Assembly: GCF_000379985.1 (NCBI RefSeq)
Contig: NZ_KB904064.1
Coordinates: 1-59,153 of the forward strand
From: Streptococcus caballi DSM 19004
GTDB taxonomy: Bacteria > Bacillota > Bacilli > Lactobacillales > Streptococcaceae
Direction: 5' to 3'
DNA length: 59,153 nt
A program made the translations under genes and the position numbers. Below, piece by piece: positions 8,497 through 17,452 of the stretch (the first letter of the stretch is position 1; each line of letters opens with the position of its first letter). Below the pieces are notes generated by a model that saw only the letters and a program-made list of their open reading frames with translations, did no database searches and was not told the origin of the DNA.

Positions 8497-8769
8497 GTGA
8501 ACGAAAAACAATTACGAAAATTACGTCGAACAGATTTGCTAGATTTGCTAGTCTCTCAGGCACAGGAAATTGAGCGCCTTGAAGCAGAGGTCAACTCGCT
8601 ACGCTCAGCATTAGATGACAAGGAAATAAAGATTGCTAAGGCAGGATCTATCGCTGAGGCCGCTCTGGAGTTGAATGGTATCTTTGAAGCTGCACAAAAG
8701 GCAGCTGATCAATATCTAACCAATATTCAGGACTTAAAAAATAAAGAAGACAGGAATTTTTCATCATGA
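8497..8769 (+). CDS. small coiled-coil protein paired with the pilus signal peptidase
   Basis: 90 residues from GTG at 8497 (VNEKQLRKLRRTDLLDLLVS); an in-frame ATG at 8479 would add six residues but has no good ribosome site, while GAGG lies five bases before the GTG. The sequence is highly charged and helical, with a heptad-like stretch EIERLEAEVNSLRSALDDKE (about 24-46). No signal peptide or membrane segment. Similar small proteins are widespread in Firmicutes, often next to signal peptidase or surface-protein genes, and are sometimes labelled DNA repair proteins without good reason. Its stop overlaps the signal peptidase start (ATGA), so the two are made together. Function unknown; a cytoplasmic partner or scaffold for pilin export is a guess. 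Confidence 0.75.
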   Translation: MNEKQLRKLRRTDLLDLLVSQAQEIERLEAEVNSLRSALDDKEIKIAKAGSIAEAALELNGIFEAAQKAADQYLTNIQDLKNKEDRNFSS

Positions 8770-9392
8770 GAACAGAATCTCAGAAGAGTGAAAAAATAAA
8801 TAATACTAAGCTAACCTTAGCTGACCTCCCTAAAGCTGAAGTCATGTCTAGAGAGTTGGCGAAAATGAAATATCGGCAGCGCTACCGTCGTACTTTAAAG
8901 AGTACCGTCTTTACGCTAATCACTGTTGCAGCTGCAGCGGTGCTGATTGCCACTTTATGGTTGCCAGTTCTACAAATTTATGGGAACTCTATGACCCCAA
9001 CCTTAAAATCTGGGGATATGGTTATATCCGTCAATGCTAAAAAGCTAAAGCGCGGTGACGTCATTGCCTTTTACTATAATAACAAGGTTCTGGTCAAGCG
9101 CGTGATTGCTACCTCTGGTCAATGGGTTAATATAGATAAAAAAGGGAACGTCAGTGTAGATGGTAAGAAGATTAAAGAACCTTATCTCTCCAAAGGTGAG
9201 AAGGCTTATGGTGAAACCAACATCAAGCTTCCCTACCAAGTTCCTGATGACAAAATTTTTGTCATGGGTGACCACCGCAGTGTTTCCATTGACTCGCGTA
9301 ATACGGCAGTCGGCACAGTTGGTGATGAGCAGTTGGTTGGTAGATTGACCTTCCGTATCTGGCCATTGACGCGCTGGAGTGTGGTTAAATAG
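8766..9392 (+). CDS. Signal peptidase I of the pilus island (SipA-like)
   Basis: 208 residues. A single membrane helix (about 46-69) is followed by the catalytic domain with Ser75 in GNSMTPTL and Lys111 in VLVKRVIA, plus the conserved VMGDHR...SIDSR box near 173-186. These are the Ser-Lys dyad and box E of type I signal peptidases. Signal peptidase homologues inside streptococcal pilus islands (SipA/LepA in the FCT region of S. pyogenes) are needed for pilus assembly. The SipA2 protein of S. pyogenes has lost its catalytic residues and works as a chaperone; this one keeps both, so it can be a real peptidase. Confidence 0.88.
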   Translation: MRTESQKSEKINNTKLTLADLPKAEVMSRELAKMKYRQRYRRTLKSTVFTLITVAAAAVLIATLWLPVLQIYGNSMTPTLKSGDMVISVNAKKLKRGDVIAFYYNNKVLVKRVIATSGQWVNIDKKGNVSVDGKKIKEPYLSKGEKAYGETNIKLPYQVPDDKIFVMGDHRSVSIDSRNTAVGTVGDEQLVGRLTFRIWPLTRWSVVK

Positions 9393-9696
9393 CCCTCCAC
9401 TTAGTAAGCGACAGTCTGGCAAAAGAGAATACAGGGAACTACAGCTTTAAATACTTTTTTGCCAATGCAGCTGTTAAATATTAAACTTGTAAAGGCTTGT
9501 CTGCAAAGTGGACTTGATAAGTTAGTTGGTTAAAGACCATCTGCTAAAGTAGATAAGCTCTAATAGGTTCACTAAGTCATAATAACTTATTCTGTTACCT
9601 AAGGACTTATCGTCATTAGTAAAAAGAAAATCTTTGTAAGGTAATGATAATGGTTTTTAATTTTTGTGATTTGAATCTAAGTCAGAAAGGAGAGTT
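9393..9696 (+). other. 304-bp spacer with hairpin between signal peptidase and adhesin genes
   Basis: An 8-bp inverted repeat TGGCAAAA (9417-9424) / TTTTGCCA (9457-9464) with a 32-nt loop lies soon after the signal peptidase stop, and ACAGCT / AGCTGT pairs within it. There is no T run, so it is not a clear terminator; it may be an attenuator or mRNA-processing site. The adhesin has a good ribosome site (AAAGGAGAG, ending two bases before its ATG spacer). I saw no tandem short repeat of the kind that drives phase variation of some pilus operons. Confidence 0.4.
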
Positions 9697-12600
9697 ATGA
9701 AACGTTTATTAGAAAAGTTAGCTGCTCTGGTTAAGCAGCAAATCAAGGATAATGTTTGGGCAAGGATTGGTTTAGTCTTATCAATCGTAGTTGTCTTTTG
9801 TACAACTTATGTTTTGGTACTACCTGCTCTGACCTTGACCTCAAGCTCTAGTAGCTCAGTCATTCAAGAGTCCAGTCCTTCCTCTATTATAACCGAAAGT
9901 TCGACAAGTACGACAGAGTCAAGCGCTAGTCCTTCGGCCTCTGTCAGCCAAGACCCCAGTAGTAAAGAAGTTTCAACTCCAGATAGTTCGACTGAGGATG
10001 TGACACAGGCTGGTAGTCAGACTGCAGACGCGGATAATGTGACGGTTAAGGTTGACTACGAGGCAGGAACCTTCTCAGAAAAGGTGACCCTTAAGGTTAC
10101 TCCTATCACGGACAATCAGTCACTCGCAAATAAGATTCAAGATGTCCTAAATGATAGCAAACAAAGCTTACTTTCATCTTATTCTTACGACATTTCTTTT
10201 GTCAATGAAGCTGGCGCAGAAGTAGAACCTAGTAAAGAAGTCAAAGTTTCCATGAATTTCAAGAATGCTGTTGAAAGTTCAAACTTACAAGAAGGTTGGA
10301 AACTTTATCACTTCAAAGACAATGATGTCAATCAAGTTGAGGATTTAACCTCTGATAAGACTACGGAAATCAAGCAAGACGGTGCAGAGAATGTTACACA
10401 AGTCGATTTCCAAACGGCTAGTTTCTCTCCATATACGATTGCTGGAGTAGCTTATGAAGATTTCAAACCCTATATTGTTTCAGGTAGCTTCCAAGGAACT
10501 ACTACAGAAACACTCCACAGTGATGGTAGCAGAACACTACAAACAGAGTTTAAATTAGATTATGATATTCCAAAGACTGAACTTAATAAGACCAAGTCAT
10601 ATGCCATTGAATTACCTCAAGATACCACTTGGACAAATGTCAACGAAAACCAAGAGTATACCGGTAAAGATGGGGCACGAGATGCCTATAAGTATCGTTT
10701 TGTTCAAGAAAATGGGAAGAAATATATTGTCATTAGTTTCCTAGACTCCTACCTTGCCAATGCTGGTGATAAGGTCTATGGTGATTTAAAATATACTGCC
10801 ACAATCGGTGAAACCTACCGAAAAGAAACAGGTAATTATGAAATTCCATTTACAGACAAGGTGACAATCACGGTTCCTTCGGATAAGATAGAAAAGAAAG
10901 AAGAGCCACAACAAGCACAGTATGATGTTTCTAGTAATAAGTGGGGGAATGTCACTTATGATGGTGATAATGCTTACTTAAATTATACTGTTGAAGTTTA
11001 CTCAAATAAGGGGAGCAAAGATGTTGTCAATCTGACAGACACATTAAAGGTTGATGGGTTCAAGATTGAAAGTTTTGAAAAATCATCTGTCATTCGAACT
11101 GATAGTAACGGAATAACAGCTGATCTAACAAATAGTACTAATCTTAATTATTCGAACGGAAAATTCACGACTCAACTTCCTAAACTGAGCGCTAATCAGA
11201 AATATAGGATAACTTATCGCTATAAAATTTCAGGTTTCCCAGCAGGTAAATCAACTAATATTGGGAATGGGTTAGATCTCACAACGCCAGATATTCCTAA
11301 TCAACACAAGGATAACCAACTAGAAGTTTATCGCAATAAAATTAGTAAGTCTGGTTCTTATGATAAAGACACCAACAAGATTAAATGGACCATTACTGTC
11401 AATGAAAACAAGAATGATATTGCTGGTGCAGAACTGAAAGACACCATGATTGCTCAGGCAAGTGATGTTAAAATCACGCCAAGCAAAGGAGCGATTAGAA
11501 CGTCCACAGGCTATCGATTCACGGCGACGGATGGAACTAGAAATACCAATGTCTATACCATTACCTACACGACCGATGCTGGTGAAAAGCCCAACGAATG
11601 GGGAGAAGCGGCGAAAACTGTTACCAATACAGCAACGATTACTGATAACGGGGAAAATTCCTCTACTTCGGATACAGTAACAGGTGGTAAAGGTGACACA
11701 GGTGGACTGGACAAGAGCTTTGAAAAGATGGAAGCTACTGCGGATTCAAATATCAAGACTCTAACATGGAAGTCAACTATTAAGATGCCTGGAAGTGGAA
11801 AAATCCCTGCTGGTGCAGAATTTGAAGATATTTTACGCGGACAAGATAATACCAATAATGGAGAACATTATTTTACCAAAGATCAACTAGATGCTGTCTA
11901 TGCTAAATTGGTCTCTGCCTTTGGTTCAGGAAATTTTGAGTTTTCCATTTGGGAATCAGGGAATTCTACATGGCAGTACACCCCTTATAGCCAGATTAGT
12001 GCAGATAAAACATATAGCAAATATAAGTTTAGACTGTTAAAAGACTATCAAGGATCAAACATTACTCTGGACTACCAGTCAACGATTAACAAGTCCACTG
12101 TCATATACTTTACTAATACCATATCAAGTAATGGTTTTACCAAAACAGCTGATTACAAATATGAGGAGACAGGGAAAGTCTTCAAGATGGATGGTGATAA
12201 GTATGCATGGGATGGTCAAAATTATGAGTACAGTTTGAACGATACCGAACATGAGATTGAGAGGGGCGGTAATCTTTATTGGATTGTCAAGGTAAAGTTG
12301 AATGACGATACGAAGACAGTTACCATTACAGATACGCCACCTGCTGGTTTATCATTGATTGGCTTTAGATATGGTGAAAAAACCTCTAGTTTGAATAGTG
12401 GAGATTTCGCAGTCTCCGGTGGAAAAATATATTGGGATAATCCACATTGGGCAGGAGGATATGGAAGTGATATTAGTGTTTCAGGTACTATCGATAGCAC
12501 TGGGGTGGTTAACGTCACTTTCACAGCTAAAAATGGTAAAACTCTAAAAGAAATCTTGAATAACACAGGTATGCTTTATGCAGGATTCTTCTTTGAAACA

Positions 12601-14064
12601 GATTTAGCCCCATTAGATAGCCCAATCACCAAGACCTATACAAATAAAGCTTCTGCAACTTTAGATGGTAGTCCTGCTGGTGAAGATGATCATACGCAGA
12701 AGATTACTGTCAAACCCGCTCAAAAAATCTCTAAAGGTGGCTCTTGGAGTAATGATAACCGTGAAGTTAACTATAAGCTAGATATTAATCCATATGCTGA
12801 GGATTTGGCTGCAGGAAAGGCTAGCTATACAGTTACTGATACGCTAGAATATCAAGAAGACTTGCTAACCAATCTGAGTTATGATTTGAAGCAGGAGTCA
12901 GTTAAATTATACGATTCCAATAATCAAGAGGTTGATAAGAGTCAATGGTCTTGGACAGTGGAGAAAACGAAAGATAGTAGTGGTCTTTATAAGAGTGTTC
13001 TCAAACTTACTGTTCCTAACAAGCAAAAATTGAGACTAGAGTACAGCTATACTGTTTCAAGAGAAGTTGCCGCAGATGATAAAACGGACCTTTCTGTAAA
13101 AAACACTGCTGAAGTTAGTGGCTTCAAGACTGGTGAAACAGAAAACACAGTAAGCTATACCTGGCAAAAAATGTCAACAAGCGGTACCGCACAGACAACA
13201 AAGTATTTCAAATTAACCAAGGTTGATTTGGATAACTTTGCCATTGTGTTGCCAAATGCTGTCTTTGAAGTGAGAGAGAATGGTACGGATAAAGTTGTCG
13301 CAACTTATAAAACAGCAGCAGATGGAACGCTTCATATCACGAAAGATGGAAAAGAAGCAACAAATACTATTGAACCACTTGAAGATAATAAGTTGTACTA
13401 TGTGACAGAGGTTCAAGCACCATCGGGATATAAATTACCAACTAATCCTGAACGTTACTATTTCTACTTCTCTGAAACAGGAGCAGCTCCATTAAATCTT
13501 GGTAATTTGACGGACTTATCTTCAGCTGTCAATTTAGCGAAACAAAGTAAGTCAGAATATGTGACTAATAAACAATTACCACCTACTACATCAATTACGG
13601 TTGATAAGAAATGGCAGAATGCAGATGGTTCGGCTGCTGAACGAACATCAGGCACAGTTACGGTTCATCTGAAACGTGTATCAGATATTGATTCAACGCC
13701 AGTTGATATTGAGACAAGAACTATTGCTTACAACGGTGGTAAATGGTCAACGACCTTTGATAATCTACCAACATCGGGTGATGATGAGGAGCATTATTCC
13801 TACTTTGTTGAAGAAGACAAAGTTGCAGGTTATGAGGCTACTTACTCAAATAGTGCTGCTAGCTCAGTGAATGCTAGTGATGTAACGGCTACAAGTGGCA
13901 CAATTACCATTACCAACAAGGCTCAAAAAGAATATAACTTGCCTAAGACAGGTGGTAGTGGTATTGAACGCTTGATGGCAGCGGGTATAGCTCTTGCGGT
14001 TACAGCAGCCTATGTATTAGGCTACCAAGCCTTCAGAAAATATCAGTCAGGAGGTCAGCTATGA
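9697..14064 (+). CDS. Large LPKTG-anchored adhesin / tip pilin with CnaB domains
   Basis: 1455 residues. A cationic N terminus leads to one hydrophobic export segment (about 23-45) ending YVLVLPALTL, a motif shared by many streptococcal surface proteins. Residues 46-115 are a Ser/Thr-rich stalk. The body has a series of related modules with repeated signatures: SGSYDKDTNKIKWTITVN (near 551), SNIKTLTWKSTI (near 681), ERGGNLYWIVKVK (near 855) and KGGSWSNDNREVNYKLDIN (near 1013), typical of isopeptide-forming collagen-adhesin-type folds. Two CnaB-like domains follow (about 1169-1270, with VTEVQAPSGYKLP, and 1298-1405). LPKTG at 1415-1419, a membrane helix and a short charged tail end the protein. 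No von Willebrand A domain was seen. Probably the tip or ancillary pilin that binds host matrix; the ligand is unknown. Confidence 0.88.
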   Translation: MKRLLEKLAALVKQQIKDNVWARIGLVLSIVVVFCTTYVLVLPALTLTSSSSSSVIQESSPSSIITESSTSTTESSASPSASVSQDPSSKEVSTPDSSTEDVTQAGSQTADADNVTVKVDYEAGTFSEKVTLKVTPITDNQSLANKIQDVLNDSKQSLLSSYSYDISFVNEAGAEVEPSKEVKVSMNFKNAVESSNLQEGWKLYHFKDNDVNQVEDLTSDKTTEIKQDGAENVTQVDFQTASFSPYTIAGVAYEDFKPYIVSGSFQGTTTETLHSDGSRTLQTEFKLDYDIPKTELNKTKSYAIELPQDTTWTNVNENQEYTGKDGARDAYKYRFVQENGKKYIVISFLDSYLANAGDKVYGDLKYTATIGETYRKETGNYEIPFTDKVTITVPSDKIEKKEEPQQAQYDVSSNKWGNVTYDGDNAYLNYTVEVYSNKGSKDVVNLTDTLKVDGFKIESFEKSSVIRTDSNGITADLTNSTNLNYSNGKFTTQLPKLSANQKYRITYRYKISGFPAGKSTNIGNGLDLTTPDIPNQHKDNQLEVYRNKISKSGSYDKDTNKIKWTITVNENKNDIAGAELKDTMIAQASDVKITPSKGAIRTSTGYRFTATDGTRNTNVYTITYTTDAGEKPNEWGEAAKTVTNTATITDNGENSSTSDTVTGGKGDTGGLDKSFEKMEATADSNIKTLTWKSTIKMPGSGKIPAGAEFEDILRGQDNTNNGEHYFTKDQLDAVYAKLVSAFGSGNFEFSIWESGNSTWQYTPYSQISADKTYSKYKFRLLKDYQGSNITLDYQSTINKSTVIYFTNTISSNGFTKTADYKYEETGKVFKMDGDKYAWDGQNYEYSLNDTEHEIERGGNLYWIVKVKLNDDTKTVTITDTPPAGLSLIGFRYGEKTSSLNSGDFAVSGGKIYWDNPHWAGGYGSDISVSGTIDSTGVVNVTFTAKNGKTLKEILNNTGMLYAGFFFETDLAPLDSPITKTYTNKASATLDGSPAGEDDHTQKITVKPAQKISKGGSWSNDNREVNYKLDINPYAEDLAAGKASYTVTDTLEYQEDLLTNLSYDLKQESVKLYDSNNQEVDKSQWSWTVEKTKDSSGLYKSVLKLTVPNKQKLRLEYSYTVSREVAADDKTDLSVKNTAEVSGFKTGETENTVSYTWQKMSTSGTAQTTKYFKLTKVDLDNFAIVLPNAVFEVRENGTDKVVATYKTAADGTLHITKDGKEATNTIEPLEDNKLYYVTEVQAPSGYKLPTNPERYYFYFSETGAAPLNLGNLTDLSSAVNLAKQSKSEYVTNKQLPPTTSITVDKKWQNADGSAAERTSGTVTVHLKRVSDIDSTPVDIETRTIAYNGGKWSTTFDNLPTSGDDEEHYSYFVEEDKVAGYEATYSNSAASSVNASDVTATSGTITITNKAQKEYNLPKTGGSGIERLMAAGIALAVTAAYVLGYQAFRKYQSGGQL

Positions 14065-14108
14065 TGACTTCCCAGACTGCTGGTAAAGGTGGTGAGGCTT
14101 ATAGATAA
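14061..14108 (+). CDS. possible 15-residue peptide overlapping the adhesin stop
   Basis: ATG at 14061 overlaps the adhesin TGA (ATGA) and is preceded by CAGGAGGTC, the best ribosome site in the island. The frame encodes MMTSQTAGKGGEAYR and stops at 14108. The peptide resembles nothing I know. It may be a coupling or leader peptide before the backbone pilin, a relic of a lost gene, or chance, since the GGAGG also encodes part of the adhesin tail. Confidence 0.25.
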   Translation: MMTSQTAGKGGEAYR

Positions 14109-14188
14109 AGCAGAATACCTTTTATCAACCGTACTCAAAGAAGTGCACACTAATTATCGTTAACAAAATTTATTTAAGGAGACTTAAT

Positions 14189-15682
14189 ATGAAAAGATTA
14201 AAATTAATCTTGGCGACAATCGTCGCAGTCTTTGCTGCCTTCACAGGTGGTAAAGCCTTGGCTGATGGTTATACTTTAACTATCAACGAACCGGTATCAG
14301 GTCATACCTATGAAGCTTATCAAATCTTTACTGGTAGTCTTGGTTCTGATGGACAACTCGGTAATATTCAATGGGGTGCTAATGTTTCTGATGCAGGTAA
14401 AACTGCACTTGGAGATGCAAGTACAGTAGCTGAGACATTGTCAAAAGCAACTGACAATTCAACAGAAGCTAAAAACTTTGCTACTAAAATCAATGGTTAC
14501 CTGACAGGTGCACCAGCAGGTACAGGTTCAGCTTCCATCACTGGTCTTGCAGCTGGTTACTACCTCATCAAAGATAAAAATGATGCTACATCAGCTTATG
14601 TTCTTAAAGTTATCAAAGATACTAACATGACTCCTAAGGTTGGTACTCCAACTGTTGTCAAAAAAGTCAAAGATACTAACGACACAACTGGTGTTACTTC
14701 AGACTGGCAAGATTCAGCTGACCATGATATCAATGATAAAGTACCATTCCAATTGACTGCTACATTGCCAGATAACTACGATTCTTATAACTCATACTAC
14801 TTGAACTTCTCAGATGAACTTTCAGCTGGTTTGACTTATAACAAAGATGCTAAAGTTTATGTGGTAAATGGTACTGAACGTACAGAAGTAACTAACTACT
14901 TCTACGCAGCAGAAAATGGTTCTTCATTTGCTATTAAAGATTTGAAACAAATCGCTGTTGACGGTGCTGCTACTGTTGATAAAAATTCTAAAATTGTTGT
15001 AGAATACACTGCAACTCTTAATGAAAATGCTGTTATCGGTTCAGCTGGTAACCCTAATAAAGTTGAATTGATCTACTCTAACAACCCTAATAACTCAGGT
15101 GACGGTAACCAAACACCTGGAACTCCTCCAACAACACCACCAACCACTCCTCCAACACCACCAACTGAAACTGGTAAAACTCCAAAAGATACTGTAATCG
15201 TATTTACATACAAAACAGTTGTAAACAAAGTTGACCAAAATAATAAAGCCTTGGCAGGTGCAGGTTTCACACTTTACAAGAAAGTTAATGGTGAATGGAA
15301 ACAAGTTAAAGTAATCTCTGCTAGTGAAGCAACTTCATTTGAATTTACTGGTCTTGATGATGGTGATTACAAACTTTCAGAAACAACTACACCAAGTGGT
15401 TATAACACTATCGCTGATATTACTTTCACTGTAGAAGCAGAACATGATACAGAATCTGATGCTCCACAACTGACTAAGCTTAATGGTGTTGCTGCAAATG
15501 GTGAAATCACATTCACTTCGGATAAAAATGCTGGTTCATTGACGACTGAAGTTCAAAATAAGAAAGGTTCTATCCTTCCTTCAACTGGTAGCGTTGGTAC
15601 TACAATGCTTTACATTGCTGGTGCTATCTTAGTTCTTGGTGCTGGTATCCTTCTTATTACTAAAAAACGTATGGAAGCTTAA
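14189..15682 (+). CDS. LPSTG backbone (major) pilin
   Basis: 497 residues. Signal peptide 1-25 (cut after GGKALA), then an N-terminal domain starting YTLTINEPVSGHTYEAYQIF, as in FctA and GBS backbone pilins. The segment DTNMTPKVGTPTVVKKVKD fits the pilin-motif region that supplies the polymerising lysine. A middle domain follows (about 165-295), then a proline-rich hinge of TPPTTPP type and a CnaB domain with the E-box ETTTPSGYN. LPSTG lies at 463-467, followed by a membrane helix and KKRMEA. Codon choice is more biased to common codons than in the adhesin gene, in keeping with high expression. It is followed by a hairpin and a sortase gene, the classic backbone-sortase pair. Confidence 0.92.
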   Translation: MKRLKLILATIVAVFAAFTGGKALADGYTLTINEPVSGHTYEAYQIFTGSLGSDGQLGNIQWGANVSDAGKTALGDASTVAETLSKATDNSTEAKNFATKINGYLTGAPAGTGSASITGLAAGYYLIKDKNDATSAYVLKVIKDTNMTPKVGTPTVVKKVKDTNDTTGVTSDWQDSADHDINDKVPFQLTATLPDNYDSYNSYYLNFSDELSAGLTYNKDAKVYVVNGTERTEVTNYFYAAENGSSFAIKDLKQIAVDGAATVDKNSKIVVEYTATLNENAVIGSAGNPNKVELIYSNNPNNSGDGNQTPGTPPTTPPTTPPTPPTETGKTPKDTVIVFTYKTVVNKVDQNNKALAGAGFTLYKKVNGEWKQVKVISASEATSFEFTGLDDGDYKLSETTTPSGYNTIADITFTVEAEHDTESDAPQLTKLNGVAANGEITFTSDKNAGSLTTEVQNKKGSILPSTGSVGTTMLYIAGAILVLGAGILLITKKRMEA

Positions 15683-15718
15683 TCAAGCTTAACAGAAAAA
15701 TTTCTGTTGTTATAAGGT

Positions 15719-15748
15719 GAGGGGTAGCCTTGGCTACCTCTTTCTTTT
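15719..15748 (+). terminator. partial terminator/attenuator between backbone pilin and sortase
   Basis: The palindromic stem GGTAGCC / GGCTACC with GAGG / CCTC flanks is followed by a T-rich tract, and a smaller hairpin (15691-15708, AACAGAAA / TTTCTGTT) precedes it. The sortase gene starts 26 bp later with its own ribosome site but no clear promoter, so a leaky terminator that keeps sortase below pilin levels is likely. Confidence 0.65.
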
Positions 15749-15773
15749 GACAACAGTAAGGAGAGCTCTATTA

Positions 15774-16607
15774 ATGATAGATAAACTAAAACAAAATTGG
15801 ACCACTTTTTTATTAGTCTTTATATTGCTAATTGGGCTGTCCCTACTGCTGTACCCAACGGTGAGTGATTATTGGAATTCTTTCCACCAGTCAAAAGCTG
15901 TCGCAGGTTATGTCGAGAAAGTTGAGGACATGTCCCAAGAAGAGACAGACAAGATGTTGGATGCTGCGCGTGCTTATAATCAGTCCTTGCCGCAAGGAGT
16001 TATCCCTGATTTAAATTTGTCAGCTGAGCAGAAGTCTGCCTATAATAAAGTCTTGAATGTCACAGATGCTGGTATTATGGCCTATGTAGAAATCCCCAAG
16101 CTCAACACTACAATGCCTATCTATCACGGGACGGACGATGCTATCTTGCAGGTGGCTATTGGGCATATCCCTGGAACGTCTTTGCCAGTTGGTGGTCAGG
16201 GCACGCATGCCGTAATCTCTGGACACCGTGGCTTGCCATCGGCCAAGCTTTTTACGGATATTGACCAGCTGGTGGAGGGAGATACCTTCCTCATTCAGGT
16301 TATGGATGAGACGCTGACTTATGAGGTCGACCAGATTTTGACCGTAACGCCTGATGACGTGTCGGCGCTAGCGATTGACCCAAATCAAGATTATGTGACC
16401 TTGGTTACTTGTACACCTTACGGAGTCAATTCTCATAGGCTCTTGGTACGTGGTCATCGTATTGCTAATAAAGCTAAGACAGCTCGTGTGACATCAGATG
16501 CCAGTCAGGTTAAACCAATTTTGGTTTCACCATTTATCGCTGTGCTACTCTTTATACTCTTACTCATCTTCTGGTCTGTTTTCTATCGCTATAGAAGCGA
16601 AGACTAA
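15774..16607 (+). CDS. srtC: Class C pilin sortase, downstream of the backbone pilin
   Basis: 277 residues from ATG 15774, which has TAAGGAGAG upstream; the frame is open from 15717 but those codons lie in the hairpin. Catalytic His151 (VISGHRGLP), Cys213 (TLVTCTPY) and Arg222 (NSHRLLVRG). Membrane helices near 10-30 and 248-268. The typical DP(F/W) lid motif is not obvious; PDLNLS (79-84) occupies the place. Its position directly after the backbone pilin makes it the likely polymerase for that pilin, with the three divergent sortases as additional or alternative enzymes. Confidence 0.9.
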   Translation: MIDKLKQNWTTFLLVFILLIGLSLLLYPTVSDYWNSFHQSKAVAGYVEKVEDMSQEETDKMLDAARAYNQSLPQGVIPDLNLSAEQKSAYNKVLNVTDAGIMAYVEIPKLNTTMPIYHGTDDAILQVAIGHIPGTSLPVGGQGTHAVISGHRGLPSAKLFTDIDQLVEGDTFLIQVMDETLTYEVDQILTVTPDDVSALAIDPNQDYVTLVTCTPYGVNSHRLLVRGHRIANKAKTARVTSDASQVKPILVSPFIAVLLFILLLIFWSVFYRYRSED

Positions 16608-16683
16608 TAAATTAAGGCAGGTGCTTTTGAGTTTAACTTGATTATTGATAATGCTTATCAACCAGAATCGAAAGATAAAAATT

Positions 16684-16719
16684 CTCCCCAACTATAACAG
16701 GTTGGGGGTGTTATTTTTT
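16684..16719. terminator. bidirectional terminator between the pilus island and treR
   Basis: Seven-bp stem CCCCAAC (16686-16692) / GTTGGGG (16701-16707). A T run follows on the plus strand, inside the end of treR, and the plus-strand As before the stem give a T run on the minus strand. It can serve both the pilus operon and treR. Confidence 0.75.
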
Positions 16720-17421
16720 ACGGCGGGCAAAGTCTACGAACTTGAATTTTTCCAGCTTGTGGCGGCTTTCCGTGAATTGAAATTGCTGATTGTTTGCCAA
16801 ATAAACTTTAGATTTGACTGAGACTAGATGGTGCTCGTTACCAAGGTCTAGGAGTAATTTGTCTCGGTCATTAATCTGGTCAATGGTGATTTCCTTTTTG
16901 GCATAGGCGATGTCTAAGTGAAGTTGTTTTTCCAGATAATCATAAATGGAATGCTCAGATATTTCTCGAGACATCTGCGGAACAAGTGCCTTATCCAGAT
17001 AATCTATATCTAGCACGGAAGCCACATTATCAACGACTCTCTGGCGAATGACACGCCAAATGATTTTATTAGCCTCAAAGCCTGTTAAGTTTGCCATTTT
17101 TTCATCAACGATTAATTTGTCAATGGCAATAACGTTGGTCTTTGATTGGAGCCCTTGCTGCTGAACCAGCTCTTGGTAGCTTGTTAATTCTGAAACAGGA
17201 AAATTAATTTGGTCATGCTTGATTATCTGAGAGCCAGAGCCGTGAATTTTTCGGATGTAGCCAGCTTCGGTTAGGAGTTGGAGAGCTTTTCGAATGGTAT
17301 CGCGGCTAACCTGATAGCTATCTGTCAATTCTTTTTCGGTGGGGAGATAATCTCCGACCTTGTACTGATTGTTGATTATTTGCTTTTCTAAAGCTTTAAA
17401 AATGACTTCATACTTTTTCAT
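16711..17421 (-). CDS. treR: Trehalose operon repressor, GntR family
   Basis: 236 residues. An N-terminal GntR winged helix-turn-helix (about 9-70; PTEKELTDSYQVSRDTIRKA) is followed by the UTRA ligand-binding domain (about 90-230). TreR of Firmicutes releases DNA when it binds trehalose-6-phosphate, the product of the trehalose PTS. The gene diverges from treP-treC, and the shared promoter region contains two copies of TTGCATACAA, close to the TTGTATACAA-type operator of the family. Context and sequence agree, so the assignment is firm. Confidence 0.93.
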   Translation of the reverse strand: MKKYEVIFKALEKQIINNQYKVGDYLPTEKELTDSYQVSRDTIRKALQLLTEAGYIRKIHGSGSQIIKHDQINFPVSELTSYQELVQQQGLQSKTNVIAIDKLIVDEKMANLTGFEANKIIWRVIRQRVVDNVASVLDIDYLDKALVPQMSREISEHSIYDYLEKQLHLDIAYAKKEITIDQINDRDKLLLDLGNEHHLVSVKSKVYLANNQQFQFTESRHKLEKFKFVDFARRKK

Positions 17422-17452
17422 TTTAGGAACTCCTTTAAATTTGTTTTTTATT

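Noticed and set aside
9393..9696. Short tandem repeats for phase variation upstream of the adhesin, as in some pilus operons
   Set aside because: No run of repeated 4-6 base units is present in the spacer or the first codons.
9841..9980. Serine codon-rich stretch in the adhesin that looks like a DNA repeat
   Set aside because: Codons vary (AGC, AGT, TCA, TCC, TCG), so it is selection on protein composition, not a tandem DNA repeat.
15073..15304. Minus-strand frames opposite the proline-rich hinge of the backbone pilin, rich in Gly, Val, Trp and Cys
   Set aside because: They are the mirror of CCA/ACA-rich hinge codons and have no ribosome site or promoter.
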